From NCBI GenBank assembly GCA_020630195.1, contig JAHDBV010000029.1:1-45778 (forward strand): a stretch of 45,778 nt of DNA. The letters are read 5' to 3'. Within the stretch, counting starts at the first letter, position 1; every line of letters begins with the position of its first letter. The position numbers were made by a program, and so were the translations under genes. A model generated the notes under the pieces. That model was not told the origin of the DNA. It did not search any database and worked only from the letters and a program-made list of their open reading frames with translations. The stretch comes from Acidimicrobiales bacterium. GTDB lineage: Bacteria; Actinomycetota; Acidimicrobiia; Acidimicrobiales; SZUA-35. Of the stretch, positions 17,182 to 24,720 are shown piece after piece.

Positions 17182-18266
17182 CAGTCGTCGAACGTGAACA
17201 TCGGCGAGAGCCACAACGCCCCCGCCGCGCCCTCCGTCAACTCACGCGTCTCGACGATCACGAAACGACCGTCGACACGCACAGACAGGAGCTCGACGTC
17301 ATCGGCGTAGGGCCGGCCGAACGGCTGCAAGGCCGACGACCAGATCAGAGGCAGACGTCGGGCGTTCTCCTCCGCCGAGTCCTCGTCGTCGTGCTCCATG
17401 ACGACGGTGAACGTCCCGTCGCCGTCTGGGGACAGCAACATCTGTCGGGTGAAAGACACGAGCGTTCCGGCCTGCGTGAGCGACTCGACGAGCGAGGGCG
17501 GGCAACCCAGCGAGGCACATCGGTCGTCCACGGACTGGGCGTCGACGGTGAAGATCGAACTCCAGCCAGCGATCGACGTCAGCTGCGTCGCGACGGCCTC
17601 GTCGAATGACCCGGTGGCGTCGGAGACGACGTCCCCGACGACGCCGCTGTCGGGAGACCAGATCAGAAACCCCGGCACGACAGCGAGCTCGCCAGCCTGG
17701 CCGATCGGGCGAATCAGCGAACGCCTCCCGATGTCGAGTTCACCGCCGAACGTCACGAGATACCCAGCCGGCTCGATCGCCTCGACCGCGAGGCGGTCGG
17801 CCCATGGCGAGTCGGCTCGCAGTCGCTCGACGACGATGTCGGGGACGACCTCGATCGCTGCGACGACGACCGAGGAGGACGCTTCCTCCCATGTCCCGAA
17901 GAGAACGGCAGCGATCTCGTCCTGCGACACTCCGACCTCGGACTCGAAGATCGCTGCATCGGTTGGGTCGGCCGGGCTCGCGGCCCACGGCACGTACCTC
18001 GTGTTGCTCTGGCCGGCGAGGACGACGGTGACGAACCCGTCCTCGTTCGGCGGCGCCCAGGCCAGCAACCCCTGCAGACGGACGGTGTCGCGAGCGAACG
18101 GAACCGACGGGCCGGTTGTGTCGGTCTGGTCGGGCTCGGCGACGTCCCCGGCCGGAACGCTCGGTTCCGTTGCGGGCTCCGCGGGATCCACGGACTCCGA
18201 TGCACCAGGGCTGCAGGACGCGAACATCAGCCCGAGGACCAACGCCGCACCTCGGATCCGCCCCAT
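17181..18266 (-). CDS. secreted lipoprotein, function unknown
   Basis: About 361 residues from ATG 18266 (a GTG 9 nt upstream is possible). The signal peptide RGAALVLGLMFASC ends at a lipobox Cys, followed by an acidic, Pro/Thr-rich linker (about 20-55) and a folded domain of about 300 residues with no family I recognise. FDEAVATQLTSIAGWSSIF and the final third, with DRCASLGCPPSLVESL, look structured, and two Cys could form a disulphide. It follows the SDR gene by 20 nt on the same strand and overlaps the frameshifted ORF at its stop. Confidence 0.75.
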   Translation of the reverse strand: MGRIRGAALVLGLMFASCSPGASESVDPAEPATEPSVPAGDVAEPDQTDTTGPSVPFARDTVRLQGLLAWAPPNEDGFVTVVLAGQSNTRYVPWAASPADPTDAAIFESEVGVSQDEIAAVLFGTWEEASSSVVVAAIEVVPDIVVERLRADSPWADRLAVEAIEPAGYLVTFGGELDIGRRSLIRPIGQAGELAVVPGFLIWSPDSGVVGDVVSDATGSFDEAVATQLTSIAGWSSIFTVDAQSVDDRCASLGCPPSLVESLTQAGTLVSFTRQMLLSPDGDGTFTVVMEHDDEDSAEENARRLPLIWSSALQPFGRPYADDVELLSVRVDGRFVIVETRELTEGAAGALWLSPMFTFDD

Positions 18267-18286
18267 CACGACCACCCGGACTTCTC

Positions 18287-19081
18287 TCAGCGGCGGCCGC
18301 CGTCGACCACGAACTCCTGGGCCGTGCAGGCGGCACCGTCGTCCGCAGCGAGGAACAGCACCATCTGGGCGAACTCCTTCGGATAGATCCGCCGCTTGAT
18401 CGCCTGATCGCGCATCGTGCCCTCCTCGCCCTCAGGCGACCACCACTTGGTGAGCTGCTTCTCGGTCGCCACCCAGCCCGGCAGCACCGTGTTCACCCGC
18501 ACGTTGTCGACACCGAAGGTGCGGGCCAAGGTCCGGGTGATGCCCTCGACGCCCGACTTCGCGATGGCGTAGCCGGGGAAGAAGTCCTCCTGGATCTGGT
18601 ACGAGGACGAGCCGATGTTGATGATCGAGCCGTTCTTCGCGTCGAGCATCTGCTGCGCCACCGCCTGGATCGCGAAGAAGTAGTGGCGGAGGTTCACGTT
18701 GATCCGGTCGTCCCAGTAGTCGGGGGTCACCTCGTCCCAGGTGTGGCGATCGTCGGACGCCGCGTTGTTCACCAACACGGTGATGCCGCCGAGGTCGTCG
18801 ATCGCCGTCGCCAGCATCCCCTGGGTCGCCTCGATGTCGAGCAGGTCGACCTCGTAGAACGTCGGCGTGTGGCGAGCACCGGCCGCCACGCAGGCCGCGA
18901 CGACCTCCGCCGCCTTGTCGGCCTGGATGTCGGCGAACCCGACCCGGGCACCCTGGGCCGCGAACTCGGTCACGATCCCCGCGCCCACACCGTCGGCCCC
19001 GCCGGTGACGAACACCGTGCGGTCGACGAGTGACGGGTAGCTCGCGTAGGTCGTGTCGGGAGCGGCGGTGGGGTCGGTCAT
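18287..19081 (-). CDS. short-chain dehydrogenase/reductase (SDR)
   Basis: 264 residues of the classical SDR type: cofactor loop VFVTGGADGVGAGI (about 23-36), Asp at the end of beta-2 (FADIQADKA) favouring NAD, LVNNAAS (about 103-109), the catalytic Ser in INIGSSSYQIQ and YAIAK (Tyr and Lys of the active site, about 169-173), and a C-terminal VDGG motif. Substrate not readable. ATG 19081 lies 6 nt after CATACT, possibly a leaderless start. It is followed by the lipoprotein gene. Confidence 0.9.
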   Translation of the reverse strand: MTDPTAAPDTTYASYPSLVDRTVFVTGGADGVGAGIVTEFAAQGARVGFADIQADKAAEVVAACVAAGARHTPTFYEVDLLDIEATQGMLATAIDDLGGITVLVNNAASDDRHTWDEVTPDYWDDRINVNLRHYFFAIQAVAQQMLDAKNGSIINIGSSSYQIQEDFFPGYAIAKSGVEGITRTLARTFGVDNVRVNTVLPGWVATEKQLTKWWSPEGEEGTMRDQAIKRRIYPKEFAQMVLFLAADDGAACTAQEFVVDGGRR

Positions 19082-19108
19082 GTCCGCAGTATGCGTCGCC
19101 GGATCGGG

Positions 19109-19732
19109 CTACTGGGCGGCGCCACGACCCGAGCCGATGAGCGTGTCGGCCTCCCACGGCACGAGGAGGCAGACGATCTCACGATCGCCGTTGCTCCACG
19201 ACTGCGAGGTCGGCTCGAGCCACGAGATGTCGTAGACGAGCGAGTCGTCGTAGGCGATCCCCACGTAGGTCGTGAAGGCGGCGAGGCACTCGTCGATCGA
19301 GGTCTCGTCGAAGCCCTCGTTGCCGGGGAACTCACCATCGGCGAAGTCGAAGAGGTGGTACACCTCCGAATCGTGCTCTTCCTCGCAGGGCACACCTTCG
19401 AAGCCGCTCACCTCACCCTCGGACGAACCACGCAGGCAGTCCCCCACCGAGAGCTCGAAGGCGTCGACGTCGCCGATCGCGGTCTCCTCGGCGGTCGTCG
19501 TGGTCTCCTCCACGGTGGTGGTCGTCGTCTCCTCCACCGTCGTCGTGGTCTCCTCCACGGTGGTGGTGGTCTCGGCGGCGGTCGTGGTCGTCTCCTCGGC
19601 GACGGTGGTCTCCGCCGACTCGAAGGACTCACCACCTTCGGTGCTCACCTCGGCGGCGTCACCGTCGGAGCCGCCACCGCAGGCGGCGAGGACGAGGAGC
19701 ATGGAGGCGAGCAGGGCGATCAAGCGATGCAT
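19109..19732 (-). CDS. lipoprotein with Thr/Glu repeats and septum-formation-like domain
   Basis: 207 residues. The signal peptide LIALLASMLLVLAAC ends at Cys 18; a repetitive VEETTTT linker spans about 41-84; a C-terminal domain of about 115 residues follows. VGDCLRGSSEGEV, VPCEEEHDSEVYHLF and DREIVCLLVPWE match the pattern of actinobacterial septum-formation-type domains, in which the spaced Cys residues probably pair. It would be anchored outside the membrane with the domain held away by the linker. It is a single gene ahead of the SDR gene with a 27-nt gap, and could share a transcript with it. Confidence 0.75.
   Translation of the reverse strand: MHRLIALLASMLLVLAACGGGSDGDAAEVSTEGGESFESAETTVAEETTTTAAETTTTVEETTTTVEETTTTTVEETTTTAEETAIGDVDAFELSVGDCLRGSSEGEVSGFEGVPCEEEHDSEVYHLFDFADGEFPGNEGFDETSIDECLAAFTTYVGIAYDDSLVYDISWLEPTSQSWSNGDREIVCLLVPWEADTLIGSGRGAAQ
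19481..19612 (-). repeat. in-frame VEETTTT-type tandem repeat
   Basis: About 130 bp encoding residues 41-84 of the lipoprotein as repeats of two to three acidic residues followed by four or five Thr. The DNA units are imperfect copies, and one unit has five Thr, so slippage-driven length variation is plausible. Confidence 0.8.
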
Positions 19733-19772
19733 CCCGCGATCCTGCCTCGAATCGGCACCGGAGGTGTGACAA

Positions 19773-20525
19773 CTACTCCGTCGCGCCGTTCGCGAGCAGC
19801 AGCTCCTTCATCTCGTCGGTGCGGGCCCAGCCGAGTGGGGAGATGCCGTCGTTGTTACGGGTGTCGACGGTGATCCCCCGCTCGATGAGCAGCTCCGCGG
19901 CGTCGTAGACGTTCGTGAACGTCGCCGCCGACAGTGCGGTCTCGCCCCGCTCGTCACGGGCATCGAGGTCGGCGCCGGCGTCGATCAGCACTTCGAGGGT
20001 CTCGAGATCCGCTCGGCCGTCGATGGCGAGCATCAGGACGGGACGCCCGGGCGAGGTCTCCCGGCGGTCCAGGTCGGCCCCGGCCTCGATCAGGAACGTC
20101 AGGACCTCCCGCTGGTCGGCGAGGGCGGCTCGGATCATCGCCGAGTGGTTCTGCGTGCCGGCCGCCTCGGGGTCGGCGCCCGCATCGAGGAGCATCTGCA
20201 CGATCGGGAGGTCGCCACGCTCGGCCGCCATGTGGACCACGGGGTTGACCAGACCGGTGTGGTCGGGATCGGCACCGTTCGACAGGGCAGCGGCGACCGC
20301 CTCGACGTCGCTCGAGCGGACGGCCTCCTCGAGTGCGTCGTTCGCGGCGTCGAGGTCGATCGAGGGCGACGCGGTGGTCTCCGTCGTGGGGGCCGAGGTG
20401 GTGGTGGCCTCGGCGACGGCCGTCGAGGTCGCGGCCGGCTCGGCGTCCTCGGCGGTCGATCCGCACGCGGCGAGCAGAACGACGGCGATCAGGATCGGGC
20501 GCATCGGGCGTGTGACGGTTCGCAT
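19773..20525 (-). CDS. ankyrin-repeat lipoprotein
   Basis: 250 residues from ATG 20525, with GGAGG 6 nt upstream. The signal peptide RPILIAVVLLAAC is followed by a Thr/Ala-rich linker (about 24-55) and five to six ankyrin units (about 60-250). Recognisable pieces are NPVVHMAAERGDLPIVQMLL, DAGADPEAAG, IEAGADLDRRE and DERGETALSAATF. It would be a lipid-anchored binding scaffold outside the membrane. It follows the membrane ankyrin protein and ECF sigma gene by 63 nt, so it may be part of that operon or its target. Confidence 0.85.
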   Translation of the reverse strand: MRTVTRPMRPILIAVVLLAACGSTAEDAEPAATSTAVAEATTTSAPTTETTASPSIDLDAANDALEEAVRSSDVEAVAAALSNGADPDHTGLVNPVVHMAAERGDLPIVQMLLDAGADPEAAGTQNHSAMIRAALADQREVLTFLIEAGADLDRRETSPGRPVLMLAIDGRADLETLEVLIDAGADLDARDERGETALSAATFTNVYDAAELLIERGITVDTRNNDGISPLGWARTDEMKELLLANGATE

Positions 20526-20588
20526 GGCAGACCTCCGGAGGGGATACGGCGGAGAGACGCACCAGCCGCGTGCCCGGTTGGGTCCGCG

Positions 20589-21380
20589 TCACGAACCGTC
20601 GGTCGCCTCCGACAGCAACTCGGCGATCTCGTCGAGGCCGCGGGCGCGGGCGACCTCCGTCAGCGGCCCCCACGGTGTGTCCGCTCCCGCGTCGGCCCCG
20701 GCCGCCAGGAGGAGGGGCACGATCTCGAGCGGGGCACCGCCGAAGGCCGATTCCAACACCGGGGCGCCGCCTTCGGTCCGGGCGTCGGGATCGGCGCCGC
20801 CGGCCAGCAGCGTCCGGGTCACCTCGACCTCTCCCCGCTCGACGGCGAAGTGCAGCGCCGTACGGGCATCGCGGGAGCCGGCCGCCACGTCGGGGTCGGC
20901 CCCATTGGCGAGCAGCACCTCGGTCACCTCGACGAACCCGAACCGGGCGGCCACGTGCAGGGCGTTCTCGCCCTGGTCGTTGCGGAGCTCGGGATCGGCG
21001 CCCGACTCGAGCAGCGTGGCGAGCGTGGTCGGGTCGTTCCGCACCGAGGCGAGCAGCACACCGGTGAGGCCGTTGTCGTCGGTGACGTCGAGATCCCCGC
21101 CGAGCGTGATGTAGCGGTCGATCCCGTCGGCGTCGGCGGCACGCACGTCGCGGAAGAACGCGTCGACGTCGGGCGTCGCCGCCTCGACGACCACCGGATC
21201 ATCACGACCGACGAGACCGACGACGAGTCCGCCCATCAGTGTGAACAGCACGGCCACCCCGGCGAGGCGCAGCGCGCCGCTGCGTCGACGCCGCCGGTCG
21301 ACCAGTTCGAGCACGGCATCGACGTCGGCCGGCCCGTCGAACGAGCGGGCGTCACGCCGGAGCTGATCGAGTGGGTCCAT
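20589..21380 (-). CDS. membrane-anchored ankyrin protein, putative ECF sigma partner
   Basis: 263 residues. A 38-residue charged N-terminus (MDPLDQLRRDARSFDGPADV) sits on the cytoplasmic side, one membrane helix spans about 39-58 (LRLAGVAVLFTLMGGLVVGL), and the rest is ankyrin units (about 68-255), for example ENALHVAARFGFVEVTEVLL and RTALHFAVERGEVEVTRTLL. ATG 21380 shares a base with the sigma stop (TGATG), so the two are translationally coupled. By position it should be the anti-sigma factor, with ankyrin repeats as external sensor, but the cytoplasmic part is unusually short. GTG 21383 is an alternative start. Confidence 0.75.
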   Translation of the reverse strand: MDPLDQLRRDARSFDGPADVDAVLELVDRRRRRSGALRLAGVAVLFTLMGGLVVGLVGRDDPVVVEAATPDVDAFFRDVRAADADGIDRYITLGGDLDVTDDNGLTGVLLASVRNDPTTLATLLESGADPELRNDQGENALHVAARFGFVEVTEVLLANGADPDVAAGSRDARTALHFAVERGEVEVTRTLLAGGADPDARTEGGAPVLESAFGGAPLEIVPLLLAAGADAGADTPWGPLTEVARARGLDEIAELLSEATDGS

Positions 21381-21901
21381 CACGGCGCCTCCCCGAGCTC
21401 GAGACGGCTGCGGAGGCGGTTGCGGGCGGCGTGTGCAGCGGCCTTCACCGTGCCCTCGGAGATGCCGAGGAGTTCGGCGACATCGGCCACCGAGCGGTCG
21501 CCGTAGTACCGCAGCGTGATCACCTCACGCTCCCGCTTCGGCAGCGAACGCACGGCGTCGCGGAGATCGACGACCTCGGCCGTCGCGAGGTGGCGGCCGG
21601 GATCGGGCCGGCCGGCACGGAGTCGTTGGCGGGCCCGGCGTTCCGCAGCCCGTCGCCGGATCCACGAACTCGCGAGATTCAGCGCCACCCGGAACACCCA
21701 GCGGTCGGGGTGGTCCATCACCGAGACCTCCGGCCACCGCTCCCACGCCCGCGCCAGCGCCTCCTGGGCGAGTTCGGTGGCGACCTCACGATCGCCGAGC
21801 TTCACCGTGAGCACACCGACGAGCGGGCCCCACTGCGCATCGCAGAAGGTCCGGGCGTCGAGCGCCACGGTCGGCTCGGGCCGGGGGTCGGGCAGAGGCA
21901 T
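21380..21901 (-). CDS. ECF RNA polymerase sigma factor (with ankyrin partner)
   Basis: About 173 residues from ATG 21901; the frame is open further upstream but those residues look non-coding. Region 2 includes WGPLVGVLTVKLGDREVATE and DRWVFRVALNLASSWIRRR (about 15-82). Region 4 includes LPKREREVITLRYYGDRSVA and LLGISEGTVKAAAHAARNRL. It resembles actinobacterial SigE-like ECF factors. It is coupled to the membrane ankyrin gene. No strong ribosome binding site is seen at the chosen start. Confidence 0.9.
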   Translation of the reverse strand: MPLPDPRPEPTVALDARTFCDAQWGPLVGVLTVKLGDREVATELAQEALARAWERWPEVSVMDHPDRWVFRVALNLASSWIRRRAAERRARQRLRAGRPDPGRHLATAEVVDLRDAVRSLPKREREVITLRYYGDRSVADVAELLGISEGTVKAAAHAARNRLRSRLELGEAP

Positions 21902-21950
21902 CACGGGAGAGACGCTCCGGCGGCCACCGGGGTTGGGTCGGCCCCGGCGA

Positions 21951-23210
21951 TCAGCCGTCGAGCGAGGCGAGTGCCTGGGCGACACCGCTCACGAGTCGCC
22001 CGACGTGTTCGTCGGTCACCGCCATCGACAGCGCCATGAACCCGCGGCGGGCGATGTAGAGCCCGTCGGCGAGCAGCCCGTGGAAGACGAGCTCGAGCAC
22101 CCGGTCGTCCTCGGCGTGCAGGCACACCATCGAACCCATGCCGGTCACGGAGAGGCCGGCCCGGCTCGCCGCACACACCTCGGCGAGCGCCGACCGCAGC
22201 CGGTCGCCCCGCTCGTTGACCTCGGCCAGCCGGTCGGCCGGGAGCTCGTGGCGAAGTGTGTGCACCGCCGCGGCCATCGAGACGACGTTGTTGTTGAACG
22301 TGCCGGCCTGGGTCAGGGCTCCGTCCGCGGCCGGATCGAAACCGGCCATCACCGACCGACGCCCACCGAAGGCCCCGAACGTCATGCCGCCCCCGACGTA
22401 CTTGCCGAGGGTCGTGAGGTCGGCCTCGATGCCGAACCGTTCCTGGGCACCCCCGGGACCGAGGCGGGAGGTCATGACCTCGTCGACGACGAGGACGACA
22501 CCGTGCTCGTCGCATCGTCGCCGGAGCTCGGCCGCGAACGCCGGCGACGCCGGTCGGCACCCGCCCGAGCCCTGGACCAGTTCGACGAGCACGCAGCCGA
22601 GGTCGTCGTCGGCGAAGAGCTCGTCGAGTGCAGCCACGTCGTCGAAGGGCACCACCCGGAACGGGTGCGGGACGTTCAGCGGATGATGCGGGCCGTCGGC
22701 TCGGGGCCCGAACGACAGGACACCGCCGTGGTAGCCACGCTCGAACACCCCCACCGTCGATCGGCCCGTGTGGTGGAGGGCGGTGCCGATCGCCATCAGG
22801 TTCGCCTCGGTGCCCGAGTTGGTGAAGCGCACCTGATCCATCGAGGCGAAGCGATCGCACACGAGTTCGGCGAGTTCGATCTCGCGCTCGTGGGTGGCAC
22901 CGAGCGCCCAACCCCCGTCGAGTGCCTCGACCACGGCGTCGCGCACGCCCACGGGCGAGTGGCCGAGCAGGCCGGCCGTGTAGTTGCCGCAGAAGTCGAC
23001 GTAGCGGTGACCGTCCACGTCGACCAGCTCCACCCCCTCGGCGCCCGTCACCCGGAACGGGAACGGAGCGAAGTCGAGCACCGACCGGGTGTTGCCGCCC
23101 GGCAGCACCCGCCGTGCCCGCTCGTCCGCCGCCGCACTGCGCGGACGAGCCGCCACGTAGCCGTCGTGTGCGGCGTGGACGAGGGCGTCGAGGTCGAGCG
23201 TGCCGGCCAC
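21951..23210 (-). CDS. class III (glutamate-1-semialdehyde aminomutase-like) aminotransferase
   Basis: 419 residues of PLP fold type I. VLPGGNTRSVLDFAPFPF (about 35-52) is the start typical of the HemL-like group. NSGTEANLMAIGTALHHTGR binds the phosphate, VVDEVMTSRLG holds the Asp for the PLP ring nitrogen, and TTLGKYVGGGMTFGAF holds the Schiff-base Lys near 262. True HemL is possible but unproven: this group includes many other aminotransferases, and no haem gene is nearby. It starts at GTG 23210, 3 nt after the preceding stop. Confidence 0.88.
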   Translation of the reverse strand: MAGTLDLDALVHAAHDGYVAARPRSAAADERARRVLPGGNTRSVLDFAPFPFRVTGAEGVELVDVDGHRYVDFCGNYTAGLLGHSPVGVRDAVVEALDGGWALGATHEREIELAELVCDRFASMDQVRFTNSGTEANLMAIGTALHHTGRSTVGVFERGYHGGVLSFGPRADGPHHPLNVPHPFRVVPFDDVAALDELFADDDLGCVLVELVQGSGGCRPASPAFAAELRRRCDEHGVVLVVDEVMTSRLGPGGAQERFGIEADLTTLGKYVGGGMTFGAFGGRRSVMAGFDPAADGALTQAGTFNNNVVSMAAAVHTLRHELPADRLAEVNERGDRLRSALAEVCAASRAGLSVTGMGSMVCLHAEDDRVLELVFHGLLADGLYIARRGFMALSMAVTDEHVGRLVSGVAQALASLDG

Positions 23211-23213
23211 GCG

Positions 23214-24392
23214 TCAGCCGATCGCGTCGGTGAAGGTCAGCACCCCGGTGTCGGCGAGGCGGGCGGTGAGGGCGTCGCCCATCGCCGAGGCCGCCGTCCA
23301 CACGCCGCCCGGGGTCTCGATGCCGTCCTGGAGCAGACACAACGCCGACTCGGTGATCATCTTCGAGGTGCAGCCGTAGCCCGGATCCTGGTGCCCGGTG
23401 ACCGTGACCTCGGCTCGCCGGCCGTCGTCGAGATCACCGGTGAACGCGATCGTGAACCCACCGGCTTCGCGCTCCGCGGCGTCGGGGCCCTCGCCGGGCT
23501 GGCGCGACATCGAGTCGGCGTCCATCCCGCCACCGGAGGCGGCGAGCGCCTCGGCCATCGCCTTGCCCTCGTCGCCGGGGCCCGTCGAGACCATCTCGTC
23601 GTACTCGAGCTCGCCGTAGCGGCCACCGAGCAGATCGTTCGAGCGGTGGATCGTCTTGGTGTTGATGAGCGCCATGACGAACGGAGACGCCCACTGGCCC
23701 AGATCGTCGTCGTGCACGGGCTTGGTCGCATCGGGCTGGGGCACACCGCTCTGGGACGAGGTGAGGCCGTGCGGATTGAGCAGGTTGGCGCCCACCGACG
23801 GATCGGCCTGGCCGGCGGCCATCGACGACATGAAGCTCGCCACGGTGCCCCCCGAGGCCGAACCCCGGATGTCACGCACCCGACCCTTCACCCGGGAGAT
23901 CGGCGAACCCTGCGCCTCGTGGGCGAGACCCTGGAGCAGGAAGACCCCGAGATCCGACGGGATCGAGTCGAAGCCACAGGAGTGCACGATCCGGGCGCCG
24001 GTGCTGGCGGCCGCCTCGGTGTGGGTGTCGATGGTGGTCCGCATCCAGTTGGGCTCGCCGCACAGGTCGACGTAGTCCGTCCCAGTCGCCACGCAGGCCT
24101 CGACGACCTTCGAGCCGTACTCCAGGTAGGGCCCGGCGGCCGCGATGACGACCTTCGACCGGTCGGCCATGGCCGTGAGCGCCTCGAGATCGTCACCATC
24201 GGCCACGATCAGCTCGACCTCGTCACCGAGTCCGAGATCGGCCCGGGTGGTGGCGAGCTTGTCGGCGTTGCGACCGGCGAGCGCGAGGCTGAAGCCCGGC
24301 TCGTCCCCCATGCGGCCGGCGGCGTACTCGGCGATCAGACGACCGGTGAATCCGGTCGCTCCGTAGACGGTGACATCGATCTCGTTGCTCAT
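23214..24392 (-). CDS. saccharopine-dehydrogenase-like NAD(P)-binding reductase
   Basis: 392 residues from ATG 24392, with GAGGAG 5 nt upstream. The N-terminal Rossmann loop is VTVYGATGFTGRLIAEY (about 6-22), followed by ALAGRNADKL and VVIAAAGPYLEYGSKVVEAC. The layout matches the actinobacterial saccharopine-dehydrogenase-like family, which includes trans-acting enoyl reductases of lipid synthesis. HSCGFDSIPSDLG (about 142-154) is also characteristic. Substrate unknown. Co-transcription with the aminotransferase (3-nt gap) suggests a joint pathway. Confidence 0.85.
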   Translation of the reverse strand: MSNEIDVTVYGATGFTGRLIAEYAAGRMGDEPGFSLALAGRNADKLATTRADLGLGDEVELIVADGDDLEALTAMADRSKVVIAAAGPYLEYGSKVVEACVATGTDYVDLCGEPNWMRTTIDTHTEAAASTGARIVHSCGFDSIPSDLGVFLLQGLAHEAQGSPISRVKGRVRDIRGSASGGTVASFMSSMAAGQADPSVGANLLNPHGLTSSQSGVPQPDATKPVHDDDLGQWASPFVMALINTKTIHRSNDLLGGRYGELEYDEMVSTGPGDEGKAMAEALAASGGGMDADSMSRQPGEGPDAAEREAGGFTIAFTGDLDDGRRAEVTVTGHQDPGYGCTSKMITESALCLLQDGIETPGGVWTAASAMGDALTARLADTGVLTFTDAIG

Positions 24393-24500
24393 GGGCGCTC
24401 CTCGTGACGAGGCCCGAGACTCCCACGGCGGGCCGGGTCGCGTCACCCCGGCGGGCCGGCGGCCGTTGGCCGCACGGCAGATCGTCGCCGCCGTGGTGGC

Positions 24501-24668
24501 TCAGCGCCCCCGACGAAGACCGCGGGCGATGGCGTGAATCACCGCACTCGCCGCCTCGCCACCGAAGAGCATGTCGGTGAGGCTGTTGCGGTCCGTGCGT
24601 GCGGGCTTGCCACGATCGGTCCCCATCATGGCTTCGTAGCGGGTCTCCCAGGTCTGCGTCGTCGTCAT
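24501..24668 (-). CDS. small 55-residue protein, unknown
   Basis: ATG 24668 to TGA 24501. It begins MTTTQTWETRYEAMMGTDRG and ends in a basic IARGLRRGR. GC at third codon positions is about 80%, as in neighbouring genes, and amino acid use is balanced, so it looks coding despite its size. It lies 52 nt after the serine ammonia-lyase gene and 108 nt before the reductase, on the same strand. No ribosome binding site is evident. No family recognised. Confidence 0.55.
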   Translation of the reverse strand: MTTTQTWETRYEAMMGTDRGKPARTDRNSLTDMLFGGEAASAVIHAIARGLRRGR

Positions 24669-24720
24669 GTGATCACAACGGCCGGGTGACCCGACCAGTT
24701 CCCGGGTCCGCCGGAAACGC

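Noticed and set aside
21951..23210. Assignment as hemL (haem biosynthesis)
   Set aside because: The fold matches, but no haem genes are nearby and many HemL-like aminotransferases have other substrates, so no gene symbol was given.
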